A DNA stretch of 7,119 nucleotides from Candidatus Delongbacteria bacterium (GCA_016938535.1 JAFGUL010000091.1:1-7119), one strand, 5' to 3'. Shown: positions 1 through 7,119, counted from the first letter of the stretch. Notes: generated by a model not told the origin, from the letters alone. Numbers and translations are program-made.

Positions 1-50
1 CCCTGACTGCCCGGTGCACCCTGACTGCCCGGTGCACCCTGACTGCCCGG
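1..50 (-). repeat. 18-bp in-frame tandem repeat encoding collagen-like GSQGAP
   Basis: Two perfect 18-base copies (1-18, 19-36) and 14 identical bases of a third (37-50) lie in the DUF4175-like gene and may continue past the left edge. Each unit keeps the frame and encodes two Gly-X-Y triplets, GSQ and GAP. The unit is 13/18 G+C, far above the surrounding gene, partly because Gly and Pro codons are GC-rich. The preceding triplets (GQP GKE GDP GQD GSP, from position 92 leftward) keep the Gly-X-Y period with diverged DNA, so the repeat looks like recent expansion of an older collagen-like tail. Confidence 0.9.
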
Positions 51-3041
51 GCTTCCGTCCTGACCGGGATCACCTTCTTTTCCCGGCTGACCCATGCTCT
101 GCTGCATCTTCATAAGAGCATCGTATAGCTGAGCCTGTTCCATGGCGAGCCTCTGCATCATTTCCTGCATCTGCGACATTCCCGATTCTCCCGATTTCAT
201 CTGCATTGAAGATGTCTGGGAATTTATCTGAGACTGCATTTTCGCAAGCTCTTCCATTTTTTTCAACATTTCTTCAAGCCCTGAAGGAGATTCGGATTTT
301 TCAAGCTCGGCAGCTGCATCCATAAGACTTAGAGCAAGCTTATTGACATTCCCCATTATTATTCCGTTCAACTGATAAGATTGTCCGAACTGTCTGTTCT
401 GAATCACCGCAGATGCTCTTGCAAACTGTTCCTCAATTCTTCCCAGCCCTGCTATTATCGTTCTGTCTATGAAAAATGTTCTTTTTGATATCCCGAAAAT
501 TTTTTCCGCGGTTGAGCCGAATAGATTTTTTAGCCTGTCGAACCCTTTGATAATATCGGAAGCCAGAGGAGAGGCAGCCGAGATGTCTCTGGAAAAATTT
601 TTTAATTTTTCTATTTCTTCGGACAGAAGTATAAGATCTGCAACTACAGCTTCGATCTCGGCCTTTAATTTATCCTTCTGCTCTTCCATCATTTCTTTTT
701 TTATATTTTCTATCGAATCTTTAATTTCGGTGAGTTTGGCAGATATTTCCGAACCATTTTTAAAAGAGGAGTTCTTGTCTGACCCTTCAATGCTTTTACG
801 GATTTCAGAGATATCTTTCCTGATGTTTTTCTCTTCTACATCCGATACTATTCCTTCTGTCGTAAGCTCTTCAATTTCTTGTGCTGAACTTTTCAGGTCT
901 TTCTCAAAAAAATCGTAAGAGTCTTCAACTTTTTTCTGCCTTGACAGATTCTCCTCTTTTTCTGAATTTTCCGAAAGTACGGAATCGTTAATTTCGTGCT
1001 GCCTGGTTATCATTTCGCTTATCTGTTTTATAAGCTTGTCGAGCACATACTCGTTCCTTATCTGTTCTAATATTTCGATCGATTTCTCAATACCTTCTTT
1101 AAACTCATTCTGCTGATTTTCAAAATCCTTTAAAAACTCGGCGAATTTTTCCCTGTCCAGATCCTCTGTACCTTTCAGTTCTGACAGTTCTCTGAGCTTT
1201 TCCTTCATTTCTCCGGTAAAAAGATCGTCAACCAGTTTCTGGAGCTTCATGTATTTTTTCATTGTTTCTTCATTAAGGAGAGAATTTTCATCCATCATGG
1301 AAATATTCTTCTGGATTTGCTGCTCCAGATCACCGAGGCTACTGTTCATCTCTTCCTGCTCGTTGAGCAGCTGCATCAGTTTTTTTTCGTCCTCCCAGTT
1401 CACATCATGATTTGCCTTGAGCTTTTCAGTCATTTCGGAGATCTTTTCGATCATTGAACGGTTCCTCTCAAGCTCTTCCTTCAGTGATTTTTCCTGTTCC
1501 CCGTAATTTTTTTCAGTTTCGGTAAGAAGTTCCTGCAGGGTCGGAAGCACTACTGTCCTGGTTTTCGAATCAGTATATTTGGGGCCTGAAATTACATCAT
1601 TGTCATAAACGCGCAAAAAAATACTTACCTTATCCTCCGGAAACAGCCTCATCTGGTCAAGTGACTCGTAAGAATTCACGATTAATATCCCGTCCTTATT
1701 CTCAAAATTCTTCACCCGTTTTTTTATGTGGTCGGATTTTTCCTCTTTTCCGGTAAACTGATTGAAGGAAATTTTCTGCATGAAAAGATAAGCTTCGGTT
1801 ATCTCAAAATCATCTGTCGCCGTAGCGAATACAGGTATCTGCATTGTTTCATCAAGCATGAATCCGTCTTCAGGATAGATCAGGTTTACGGTCGGATATT
1901 CATCGTTTATGATCTCAATACTACTCACTACCGGATCGGTGTTCGTCACTTCAAATCCTGCGTAATTTTTATAAATGCGGAAATAATATTCTGAAGGATC
2001 GTGCACAATAAAAGATCCGCTGAAAGTGCCTAAGCTGTCATTAGAAAAAATATTTTTCTGACCTTCAGAGAACATCATGATCACAGAATCAGTTTCCGCT
2101 ACAGTTGAAGTAAGACTGAAATCCAGCCGTGAACCTTTATAGACCGGCACAGACGGGATCATCCCGCTGTATTCTCTTACAGGGAGCTTCGTATATGACG
2201 GTGAAAATATTTGCAGACTGATCTCTTCGATATCAGGCCTTTTGTGAACTGAGACGAATGCGGTATCTGTTGATGTTTCATCAGTGGAAAAGAAATAATA
2301 AAAACTTTCGGACTCGGCGGTTCTGTAATAATATATGCTGTCTCTTTCGGAACTTATCTTGAAAGTGCTGTATGTGTCGTTGTCAACATATCTTTTGTTC
2401 AGGTTGACTAGATCAGGATGTTTCCCGTTGGAGAAGCAGCCGATATGAAGCGAATCTCCTCCTGCCGAGGTTATCTGATCCTGAAGAAGTGTAAGAGTAT
2501 GGGAGGGGGGCGGAGTAAAGTCTTTTTCATATAGGTAAATTCTGTATAATGCCCCGTCTGAAAACAGGCAGATAAAAAGAGACGCGATAAGCATTAACGA
2601 TGCCTTTGAATAAGAAAAAGAGATACCGGCTGACCTAAAAATATCCGGTTTCTTTTTTTGGTTCGTGAAATCTTCTTTAAGATCATTAATAGCGGAATCA
2701 GTAAGTTCTGACCTGTTGTTCATATTGATCAGGTCGTAGATGAGAAGGAGTTTAAATTCGGGATTAGACGAATCTATCTTTGACAATATTGATCTGGGTT
2801 GCCTCAAAGCAAGACGGATCAGCCTGATGATATTTATAAAATTAATCGCCAGATATAATAAAAAGGAAGACAAGGACAGCGCGAAAAGCACTTTTCTTCC
2901 GCCGGTTCCGAAGTTGTAAGAGAGTTCAGCTGCAGTTACTGCGGTAATTACAAAAAGGAGGACGAAAAGATATCTGCTCATATATTTTATCATGCTTAAA
3001 GCTGTATAACCTGTTATATATCTTCTTATCCTGCTCTTCAA
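1..3041 (-). CDS. DUF4175-like membrane protein with long coiled coil and collagen-like tail (3' end outside window)
   Basis: The frame stays open from TTG at 3041 to the left edge (1013 full codons), so the stop lies outside the window. I chose the TTG because AAGAGGA (3054-3048) sits 6 bases upstream and the kinase stop is 1 base away; the next in-frame ATGs (2993, 2981) have no ribosome site. Three hydrophobic segments are seen near residues 23-39, 51-72 and 147-163. Residues about 180-500 are beta-rich and carry DUF4175-like motifs: SPSYTKLP (280-287), DEYPTVNLIYPEDGF (380-394), TDDFEI (409-414) and YDNDVISGPKY (479-489). Residues about 500-950 are charged and Glu/Lys-rich, a probable coiled coil. 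A Met/Gln-rich stretch follows, then perfect Gly-X-Y triplets from residue 984. Family members are known as long membrane-anchored proteins with low-complexity Gln/Gly-rich C-termini; their function is unknown. The bulk is probably extracytoplasmic (inference). The family call rests on remembered motifs. Confidence 0.85.
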   Translation of the reverse strand, partial: MKSRIRRYITGYTALSMIKYMSRYLFVLLFVITAVTAAELSYNFGTGGRKVLFALSLSSFLLYLAINFINIIRLIRLALRQPRSILSKIDSSNPEFKLLLIYDLINMNNRSELTDSAINDLKEDFTNQKKKPDIFRSAGISFSYSKASLMLIASLFICLFSDGALYRIYLYEKDFTPPPSHTLTLLQDQITSAGGDSLHIGCFSNGKHPDLVNLNKRYVDNDTYSTFKISSERDSIYYYRTAESESFYYFFSTDETSTDTAFVSVHKRPDIEEISLQIFSPSYTKLPVREYSGMIPSVPVYKGSRLDFSLTSTVAETDSVIMMFSEGQKNIFSNDSLGTFSGSFIVHDPSEYYFRIYKNYAGFEVTNTDPVVSSIEIINDEYPTVNLIYPEDGFMLDETMQIPVFATATDDFEITEAYLFMQKISFNQFTGKEEKSDHIKKRVKNFENKDGILIVNSYESLDQMRLFPEDKVSIFLRVYDNDVISGPKYTDSKTRTVVLPTLQELLTETEKNYGEQEKSLKEELERNRSMIEKISEMTEKLKANHDVNWEDEKKLMQLLNEQEEMNSSLGDLEQQIQKNISMMDENSLLNEETMKKYMKLQKLVDDLFTGEMKEKLRELSELKGTEDLDREKFAEFLKDFENQQNEFKEGIEKSIEILEQIRNEYVLDKLIKQISEMITRQHEINDSVLSENSEKEENLSRQKKVEDSYDFFEKDLKSSAQEIEELTTEGIVSDVEEKNIRKDISEIRKSIEGSDKNSSFKNGSEISAKLTEIKDSIENIKKEMMEEQKDKLKAEIEAVVADLILLSEEIEKLKNFSRDISAASPLASDIIKGFDRLKNLFGSTAEKIFGISKRTFFIDRTIIAGLGRIEEQFARASAVIQNRQFGQSYQLNGIIMGNVNKLALSLMDAAAELEKSESPSGLEEMLKKMEELAKMQSQINSQTSSMQMKSGESGMSQMQEMMQRLAMEQAQLYDALMKMQQSMGQPGKEGDPGQDGSPGSQGAPGSQGAPGSQ

Positions 3042-3054
3042 ATTACATCCTCTT
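3042..3054 (-). promoter_or_regulatory. Shine-Dalgarno deciding the TTG start of the DUF4175-like gene
   Basis: Read on the minus strand, AAGAGGA (3054-3048) is followed by a 6-base spacer and TTG (3041-3039). The site lies inside the last codons of the kinase gene, and the kinase TAA (3045-3043) falls within the spacer. This geometry supports the non-ATG start and suggests translational coupling, with ribosomes ending the kinase re-initiating at once on the membrane protein. Confidence 0.7.
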
Positions 3055-6000
3055 GTCCTGTTCTTTTTCGTCCTGTTCTATCACGGATGAAACAGTTTTG
3101 TATTCAGGATAATCTGTCGAAAGTTTCTCGAATTCTTTTTTTGCAGACCTGTAGCAGGCGATCGCTCTGTATTTTTCTTCTGCGTCAAGATAAATCTTAC
3201 CGAGATTATAATTCGCAAAAGCTTTATAATAGGGCAGTTCATGATTCCCGAGATATTGAATTATGTTTGAAAGTTCTTTTATCCCGTTATCCTGATCTCC
3301 CGAATAGCACCTGATCTTGTTGTAATAGATCATGAGCTTAAGATTGAGCAGTTTATTGTGCTCCAGAAGTGAGCTGTTCCTGTCATAAATTGCGTAAGCA
3401 TAACCCAGGGTGCCCATTGTCTGATTCATGTCCTTCAGTTTTTCAAAGATCATTGCTTTTAGTACCCTGTAGCTTATCTTTTCCTCGAGAGTCGAAATCT
3501 TCTCCACTGATTTATCGATCTTTTTCAGCTGTTTTACTGCCTTTTTGTATTTTTCCTGAGAATGGAAGATCAATGCCTCGATAATAGAATGATTTATAAG
3601 AAATCTCACATTCTCTTTTGAGGAATATAGTTTTGTTATCTCCAGAGTTTTCTGGGCCTCATCCGGTTTATACTGCCTGAGCTGGATCTTGCATTTCATC
3701 AAAAGCGAGTTGTTGAGTTTGGCATATCTCTTTAGAAGAAGCTGAATATCGATCGCTTTATTTACGCTTAATATTGCCTCGTTCAGTTTTCCGGTCTGAT
3801 AAAAGAGTTTTGCTCTGTGATAATAGATATCACCGGTAAGATCCGTTATATTTACATCTTCGGGTTTTTCGACACCGCAGTTTATAAGGTTGAGAGCATC
3901 GTTGAAATTAAGGGATTTGATCTTGAACCCTGAAAGTTTGTGAGAGGATTCGACCTCATAAACAATATTATTCTGATCTTTTGCAAGAGCATTACATTCA
4001 CCGTAATACTGAATTGCATTATCCCTGTCAGGAAGGTTACTGTAAACATCACCGAGCGTTATGTATCCTTCCAGAACATCTTCTGTCTCATTGTATTTCC
4101 TGAATATCTCAAGTGAATACTTCACATCATCAAGAACCCTTCTCAGATCTCCTTTCAGAAGCTTAACTGAAGATATTTTGAGTATTGTTCTTGCAGAAAG
4201 AAGCTCTCTGGCGTCCTTTTGATATATTTTTAGAGCCTTATTATAAAACTTCAATGCCTTTTTGTATTTCCCGTCGTTTGTATAATATCCCCCCAGCCAC
4301 ATATAATATGATGCCTTTATTTCTTTCGGAAGGCTGCTCTTTATCTTAAAATTAATCAGCCAGGTCCTTGTTTCGTCAAGATAGTCGAATCTTCCTGCTT
4401 TTGAAGAACATTCATATTTTACAAGTTTAATTCTTAACTTATTGATCTCTGAAACAGTGTTTTCTTCATTTTCAAATCTGACGAGCTGGTCAAGAACATT
4501 GTCGTAGTTTCCAAGAATGGTCTGGTTTTGAATAATACTCACGAAAATATTAACTTTCTTCGAAGGGTCTGTTTCAATGCCGTAGAGCCTTTTCAGATTG
4601 GTAACCGCGAATTCCAGGTTGTTTTCATCGAATGATTTATTTATCGACATCTCGAGCATTTCGATCGCTTTTGCTTTATTGGGGCTTCGGAAATAATAAT
4701 CCGTAAGAGCATAGACATTATCGTTGTTCACGCCGTATTTTTTTTCTATCTCTTCAGCAGTTATGAGGTTCCAGCTCAGATAATCGTCTTTCGGGAAATC
4801 CTTCATCACGGCGTTAAGGAAAAGTTTTTTTGTAAGATAATAGCGGTAACCGTCAAAATACTTGATCTTTTCAATCATTTCCGAATCAGTGAGCTTATAT
4901 AAAAATTTTACTGCTATCTGATTATTGATCTTCGTGACTTTTGATATTGTGCCCATCATCTCGAAAGGTGTCGGTCGCGCAAGTATCATCAGCTCCTTGA
5001 TCAGAGCTTGTTCTATATTGGAGAACCTCTTAAAATTGCTGTAGGTAATATCACGCAACCCGAGATTAAGGTCATTTAGAAATCCCGGATCGAGCGACCA
5101 TTTCATCTGCGATCTGCTGAGATAGCTCTGATTGAACAGATAGATCAGAAGTTCGTTTATATAGTAGGGTACTCCGCCTGTAAATCTGTGCATGAAACCG
5201 ATTATCTCATCCTGAATTGCTGTGTCCGTTAGAAGCTGATTCACATATTCCTTTGTTTCAGATATTGCCAGCGGATTTATTTCAAGCCTGTGTATCTGAT
5301 CTCTCATTCTCTTGAGTGTTATCTTATGATATGATTTCAGATTTTCTGTCTGAACTGTTGAGACCACCATAAAAGCCATTTCTTTTTCCGGACTTCTGCG
5401 CATTTCCCTCGTAAGATTTTCAAAAAGATTTATTGATGAAGAGTTGGCATTATCGAAGTCCTTAAGTTCAAGCACGAATTTGAATTTTCTGGAAAAAGAA
5501 CAGAAAAAGTCCACCATCGCATCTATTTCTCCGAGTTTCTGGATCTTTGCCTGAGCACTGTCATCTGCTGTTTCCGGCTCATCGGAATGTTTAAACAAGA
5601 ATCTTAAATTGGGATAGCTCTCAACATTAAGCCTGTGAAGCCTGAACATCTCCTGAATTATGATCTCGAACGCCTGATATTTAGTTTCGTCACCCCGTAC
5701 AAAATTCGCCGTGTAGTAGTCTATACCCTCATTAAGCTGAATAAGATATTTATATTCTCGCAATATTGATGATTTTCCGTTCCCGTACCTGCCGACAAGG
5801 AAGATAGGTTTGTTGTCAAAGAACACCTTTTCTTCAAATACTTTCGAAGAGTTGGAAAGCATGAAACTGAGCTCTTTTTTTCTTCCTATCAGCTTACCTG
5901 AAGAAATGTACGATCTTATTCCGAGATCAGTGAAAAGGTACTGTGCAGTCAGATTCTTTTTCTTATCGGGATCGTCGATCAGATCGATTATAATATCGTC

Positions 6001-6753
6001 AGCACTTTCATACCTTTTATCCTGATCGGGCTGCATCATCCTTGCAATAACACGGGCAAGTTTTTCTGGAACACCTTTTCTGATGTTTTCCAAAGGAATA
6101 TAGTTGCCTTTAATCGAGTTTGAAATAATTTCCTGCCTGTCCTTACCTTTAAAAGGCAGCTTCCCGGTTATGCTGAAATAAAATGTAACGCCGAGAGAGA
6201 AAAAATCGATCTTGTGAGTTACATTTTTCTTGAGAAGAAGTTCGGGCGCAATGAACTGCATTGTTCCCCTTACTTCGGTAGTATTTTTTCCGCCTGCAAA
6301 TCCGAAATCCATTATCTTTAATTTACCGTAGCTGTCTATAAAAATATTGTCGGGCTTAATGTCATAGTGAATTATATCCTTAGAATGTATATATGATAGT
6401 GCTCTGCATGCCTGAATGAGATTATTCTCGACTTTTTCCCATGAAAAACTTTCCTTCAGCGACCTGAACAGTGAATTTCCCTGAATATATTCCATGGTGA
6501 AAAAAAGTTCATCTGTATCCTTATCTATATCGAAGTCATGCACTTTGACGAGATTCGGATGAATAAGAGATATAAGAAATTTGAATTCATGCTTGAACAC
6601 ATTTATGGCTTTTTTGGAAAGAATTTCCTTTTTAATTTTTTTCAGAGCAAGTACTTTTCCGTTCTCAAAATGATCCGCAACTTTATATACGCTGCCGAAC
6701 CCTCCCTGACCCAGTATCTGATTGATTTCGTATCTCTGATTGATCAAATCCAT
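3043..6753 (-). CDS. Ser/Thr protein kinase fused to P-loop ATPase (AAA_16/STAND-like) and TPR-like repeats
   Basis: This 1236-residue multidomain protein probably phosphorylates Ser/Thr of unknown targets in the cytoplasm; no membrane segment or signal peptide is visible. The kinase domain spans about 8-260: Gly-loop GQGGFGSV (15-22), ATP-anchoring K38 in LALKK, probable helix-C E56, catalytic loop HYDIKPDN (129-136; D131, K133, N136), DFG 149-151 and APE 169-171. The HRD arginine is tyrosine. An ATPase domain spans about 288-550: Walker A GRYGNGKS (321-328), a Walker B-like strand FVLELKD (426-432) with only the second acidic residue kept, and the AAA_16-type motif FTGGVPYYINELL (524-536). 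From about 690 to 1210 the protein is helical with TPR-like repeats, clearest near 814-846, 895-925, 972-1003 and 1176-1208. The start is supported by the kinase domain beginning at once after MDLINQRYEI. The same architecture occurs in large bacterial signalling kinases related to PknK. Substrate and input signal are unknown. Confidence 0.93.
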   Translation of the reverse strand: MDLINQRYEINQILGQGGFGSVYKVADHFENGKVLALKKIKKEILSKKAINVFKHEFKFLISLIHPNLVKVHDFDIDKDTDELFFTMEYIQGNSLFRSLKESFSWEKVENNLIQACRALSYIHSKDIIHYDIKPDNIFIDSYGKLKIMDFGFAGGKNTTEVRGTMQFIAPELLLKKNVTHKIDFFSLGVTFYFSITGKLPFKGKDRQEIISNSIKGNYIPLENIRKGVPEKLARVIARMMQPDQDKRYESADDIIIDLIDDPDKKKNLTAQYLFTDLGIRSYISSGKLIGRKKELSFMLSNSSKVFEEKVFFDNKPIFLVGRYGNGKSSILREYKYLIQLNEGIDYYTANFVRGDETKYQAFEIIIQEMFRLHRLNVESYPNLRFLFKHSDEPETADDSAQAKIQKLGEIDAMVDFFCSFSRKFKFVLELKDFDNANSSSINLFENLTREMRRSPEKEMAFMVVSTVQTENLKSYHKITLKRMRDQIHRLEINPLAISETKEYVNQLLTDTAIQDEIIGFMHRFTGGVPYYINELLIYLFNQSYLSRSQMKWSLDPGFLNDLNLGLRDITYSNFKRFSNIEQALIKELMILARPTPFEMMGTISKVTKINNQIAVKFLYKLTDSEMIEKIKYFDGYRYYLTKKLFLNAVMKDFPKDDYLSWNLITAEEIEKKYGVNNDNVYALTDYYFRSPNKAKAIEMLEMSINKSFDENNLEFAVTNLKRLYGIETDPSKKVNIFVSIIQNQTILGNYDNVLDQLVRFENEENTVSEINKLRIKLVKYECSSKAGRFDYLDETRTWLINFKIKSSLPKEIKASYYMWLGGYYTNDGKYKKALKFYNKALKIYQKDARELLSARTILKISSVKLLKGDLRRVLDDVKYSLEIFRKYNETEDVLEGYITLGDVYSNLPDRDNAIQYYGECNALAKDQNNIVYEVESSHKLSGFKIKSLNFNDALNLINCGVEKPEDVNITDLTGDIYYHRAKLFYQTGKLNEAILSVNKAIDIQLLLKRYAKLNNSLLMKCKIQLRQYKPDEAQKTLEITKLYSSKENVRFLINHSIIEALIFHSQEKYKKAVKQLKKIDKSVEKISTLEEKISYRVLKAMIFEKLKDMNQTMGTLGYAYAIYDRNSSLLEHNKLLNLKLMIYYNKIRCYSGDQDNGIKELSNIIQYLGNHELPYYKAFANYNLGKIYLDAEEKYRAIACYRSAKKEFEKLSTDYPEYKTVSSVIEQDEKEQDKRM

Positions 6754-6770
6754 CTTTGTTCTGCCCTAAA

Positions 6771-6776
6771 TTTATA
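6771..6776 (-). promoter_or_regulatory. Candidate -10 element (TATAAA) of the kinase operon
   Basis: On the minus strand TATAAA lies 17 bases before the kinase ATG, but no good -35 sits 16-18 bases further upstream. A start about 7 bases downstream would give a leader of only about 10 bases and place the weak AGGG at its very 5' end, so the transcript would be almost leaderless. If the host uses Bacteroidota-type promoter elements instead, the true site may lie elsewhere in this intergenic region. Confidence 0.25.
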
Positions 6777-6779
6777 CCA

Positions 6780-6793
6780 ATTAGTAAACTAAT
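6780..6793. repeat. 14-bp inverted repeat ATTAGT-AA-ACTAAT, possible operator
   Basis: Perfect 6-base arms flank an AA centre. The site lies just upstream of the candidate -10 of the kinase operon and about 30 bases from the -35 of the tRNA promoter. That position and its size would suit a dimeric repressor or activator site for the kinase operon. In such AT-rich DNA a dyad of this size can also arise by chance. Confidence 0.35.
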
Positions 6794-6824
6794 GAAAAAT
6801 CGTCTGAAAAAGCAATAAAAAAAC

Positions 6825-6853
6825 TTGCGAATATTTTATCCGTTGTTTATATT
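6825..6853 (+). promoter_or_regulatory. Sigma70-like promoter of the Gly-Cys-Leu tRNA operon
   Basis: A -35-like TTGCGA (6825-6830, 4 of 6 matches to consensus) and a -10-like TATATT (6848-6853, 5 of 6) are separated by exactly 17 bases. The expected start is near 6860, about 5 bases before the first tRNA. The discriminator just after the -10 (ACCCGACC) is GC-rich, as is typical of stable-RNA promoters under stringent (ppGpp) control in other bacteria. That regulation is inference. Confidence 0.65.
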
Positions 6854-6864
6854 ACCCGACCTAA

Positions 6865-6936
<72 letters not shown>

Positions 6937-6947
6937 CTTTTTTTTAG

Positions 6948-7019
6948 GGCGACGTAGCCAAGTGGTAAGGCAGAAGTCTGCAAAACTTCCATTCACCAGT
7001 TCAAATCTGGTCGTCGCCT
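6948..7019 (+). tRNA. tRNA-Cys (anticodon GCA)
   Basis: A complete 72-base cloverleaf. The acceptor GGCGACG (6948-6954) pairs fully with CGTCGCC (7012-7018), and the discriminator is T7019, a key identity base for cysteinyl-tRNA synthetase. The anticodon stem GAAGT/ACTTC encloses CTGCAAA with GCA at 6980-6982. The T-arm ACCAG/CTGGT encloses TTCAAAT. CCA is not encoded (CAA follows). It lies 11 bases after tRNA-Gly across a T-rich spacer and decodes UGC and UGU. Confidence 0.98.
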
Positions 7020-7035
7020 CAAGGTGTCCCTCGCT

Positions 7036-7119
7036 GCTGGAGTGGTGGAATTGGTAGACACAAGGGACTTAAAATCCCTCGGTATTCGTACTGTGCCGGT
7101 TCAAGTCCGGCCTTCAGCA
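7036..7119 (+). tRNA. tRNA-Leu (anticodon UAA)
   Basis: An 84-base class II tRNA. The acceptor GCTGGAG (7036-7042) pairs with CTTCAGC (7112-7118) with one G-T wobble, and the discriminator A is the last base of the window. The anticodon stem AGGGA/TCCCT encloses CTTAAAA with TAA at 7070-7072. The long variable arm is a short hairpin with a TTCG loop (7081-7092). The T-arm GCCGG/CCGGC encloses TTCAAGT. The body is complete; whether CCA is encoded cannot be seen. It reads UUA and UUG and is third in the operon, 16 bases after tRNA-Cys. Confidence 0.97.

Larger units (their letters stand above)
6754..6864. other. Divergent intergenic region between kinase operon and tRNA operon
   Basis: These 111 AT-rich bases hold no credible gene. 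The right half carries the tRNA promoter on the plus strand. The left half must carry the leader of the kinase operon, and probably its promoter, on the minus strand. The ribosome site of the kinase gene is weak: AGGG (6767-6764) lies 10 bases before the ATG. Confidence 0.8.

Noticed and set aside
1..54. Possible CRISPR or intergenic repeat array
   Set aside because: The 18-base units are directly adjacent without spacers and keep the reading frame of a gene, so they are coding tandem repeats.
469..918. Plus-strand open frame of 149 codons, Ser/Phe-rich
   Set aside because: It is antisense to the Glu/Lys-rich coiled coil of the DUF4175-like gene; Ser/Phe richness is what the opposite strand of GAA/AAA codons gives. 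No ribosome site or domain.
1728..1994. Plus-strand open frame of 88 codons
   Set aside because: It is antisense to well-supported DUF4175 motifs and shows no recognisable domain or start signal.
1..3041. Possible pseudogene or frameshift, since no ATG-to-stop gene is obvious here
   Set aside because: Translation from TTG 3041 to the edge stays in one frame with no stop; the gene simply leaves the window.
3087..3584. Two plus-strand open frames (3087-3314 and 3369-3584)
   Set aside because: Both lie opposite the TPR region of the kinase gene; composition is unlike a real protein.
5810..6792. Plus-strand open frames 5810-6025 and 6538-6792
   Set aside because: Both are antisense to the ATPase or kinase domain with its motifs intact; the second merely runs into the intergenic region.

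Overview
The window looks like bacterial chromosome, moderately AT-rich, read with the standard genetic code and densely coded; no stretch over 300 bases lacks a gene. Codon use (many ATA, AGA and AGG codons) and the two large proteins, a kinase-ATPase-TPR protein and a DUF4175-type membrane protein with the YTxLP-like and DN-GPK motifs, fit the Bacteroidota/FCB superphylum or an allied candidate phylum. That placement is inference; there is no rRNA or universal marker protein here.

Layout: positions 1-6753 are two genes on the minus strand, transcribed right to left. The first is a 1236-residue Ser/Thr protein kinase fused to a P-loop ATPase (AAA_16/STAND type) and a long TPR-like helical tail (3043-6753). 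One base after its stop, at a TTG with a good Shine-Dalgarno sequence, begins a DUF4175-like protein of at least 1013 residues (1-3041). It has three N-terminal membrane segments, beta-rich domains, a roughly 450-residue coiled coil and a collagen-like Gly-X-Y tail that runs off the left edge. It is one uninterrupted reading frame, without stop codon in the window. The tight junction implies co-transcription and probably translational coupling.

Positions 6754-6864 form a 111-base divergent promoter region. It holds a convincing sigma70-like promoter for the plus-strand tRNA operon and a 14-base dyad next to a weak candidate promoter for the kinase operon. Positions 6865-7119 carry three tRNA genes in the order Gly(GCC)-Cys(GCA)-Leu(UAA), the same order as glyW-cysT-leuZ of Escherichia coli.

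Working model (inference): the kinase-ATPase-TPR protein is a cytoplasmic signalling hub whose TPR tail binds partners, and the DUF4175-like protein is its membrane-anchored partner or target, with a large extracytoplasmic coiled-coil/collagen-like stalk. Nothing in the window is a recognisable mobile element, CRISPR array or defence locus.
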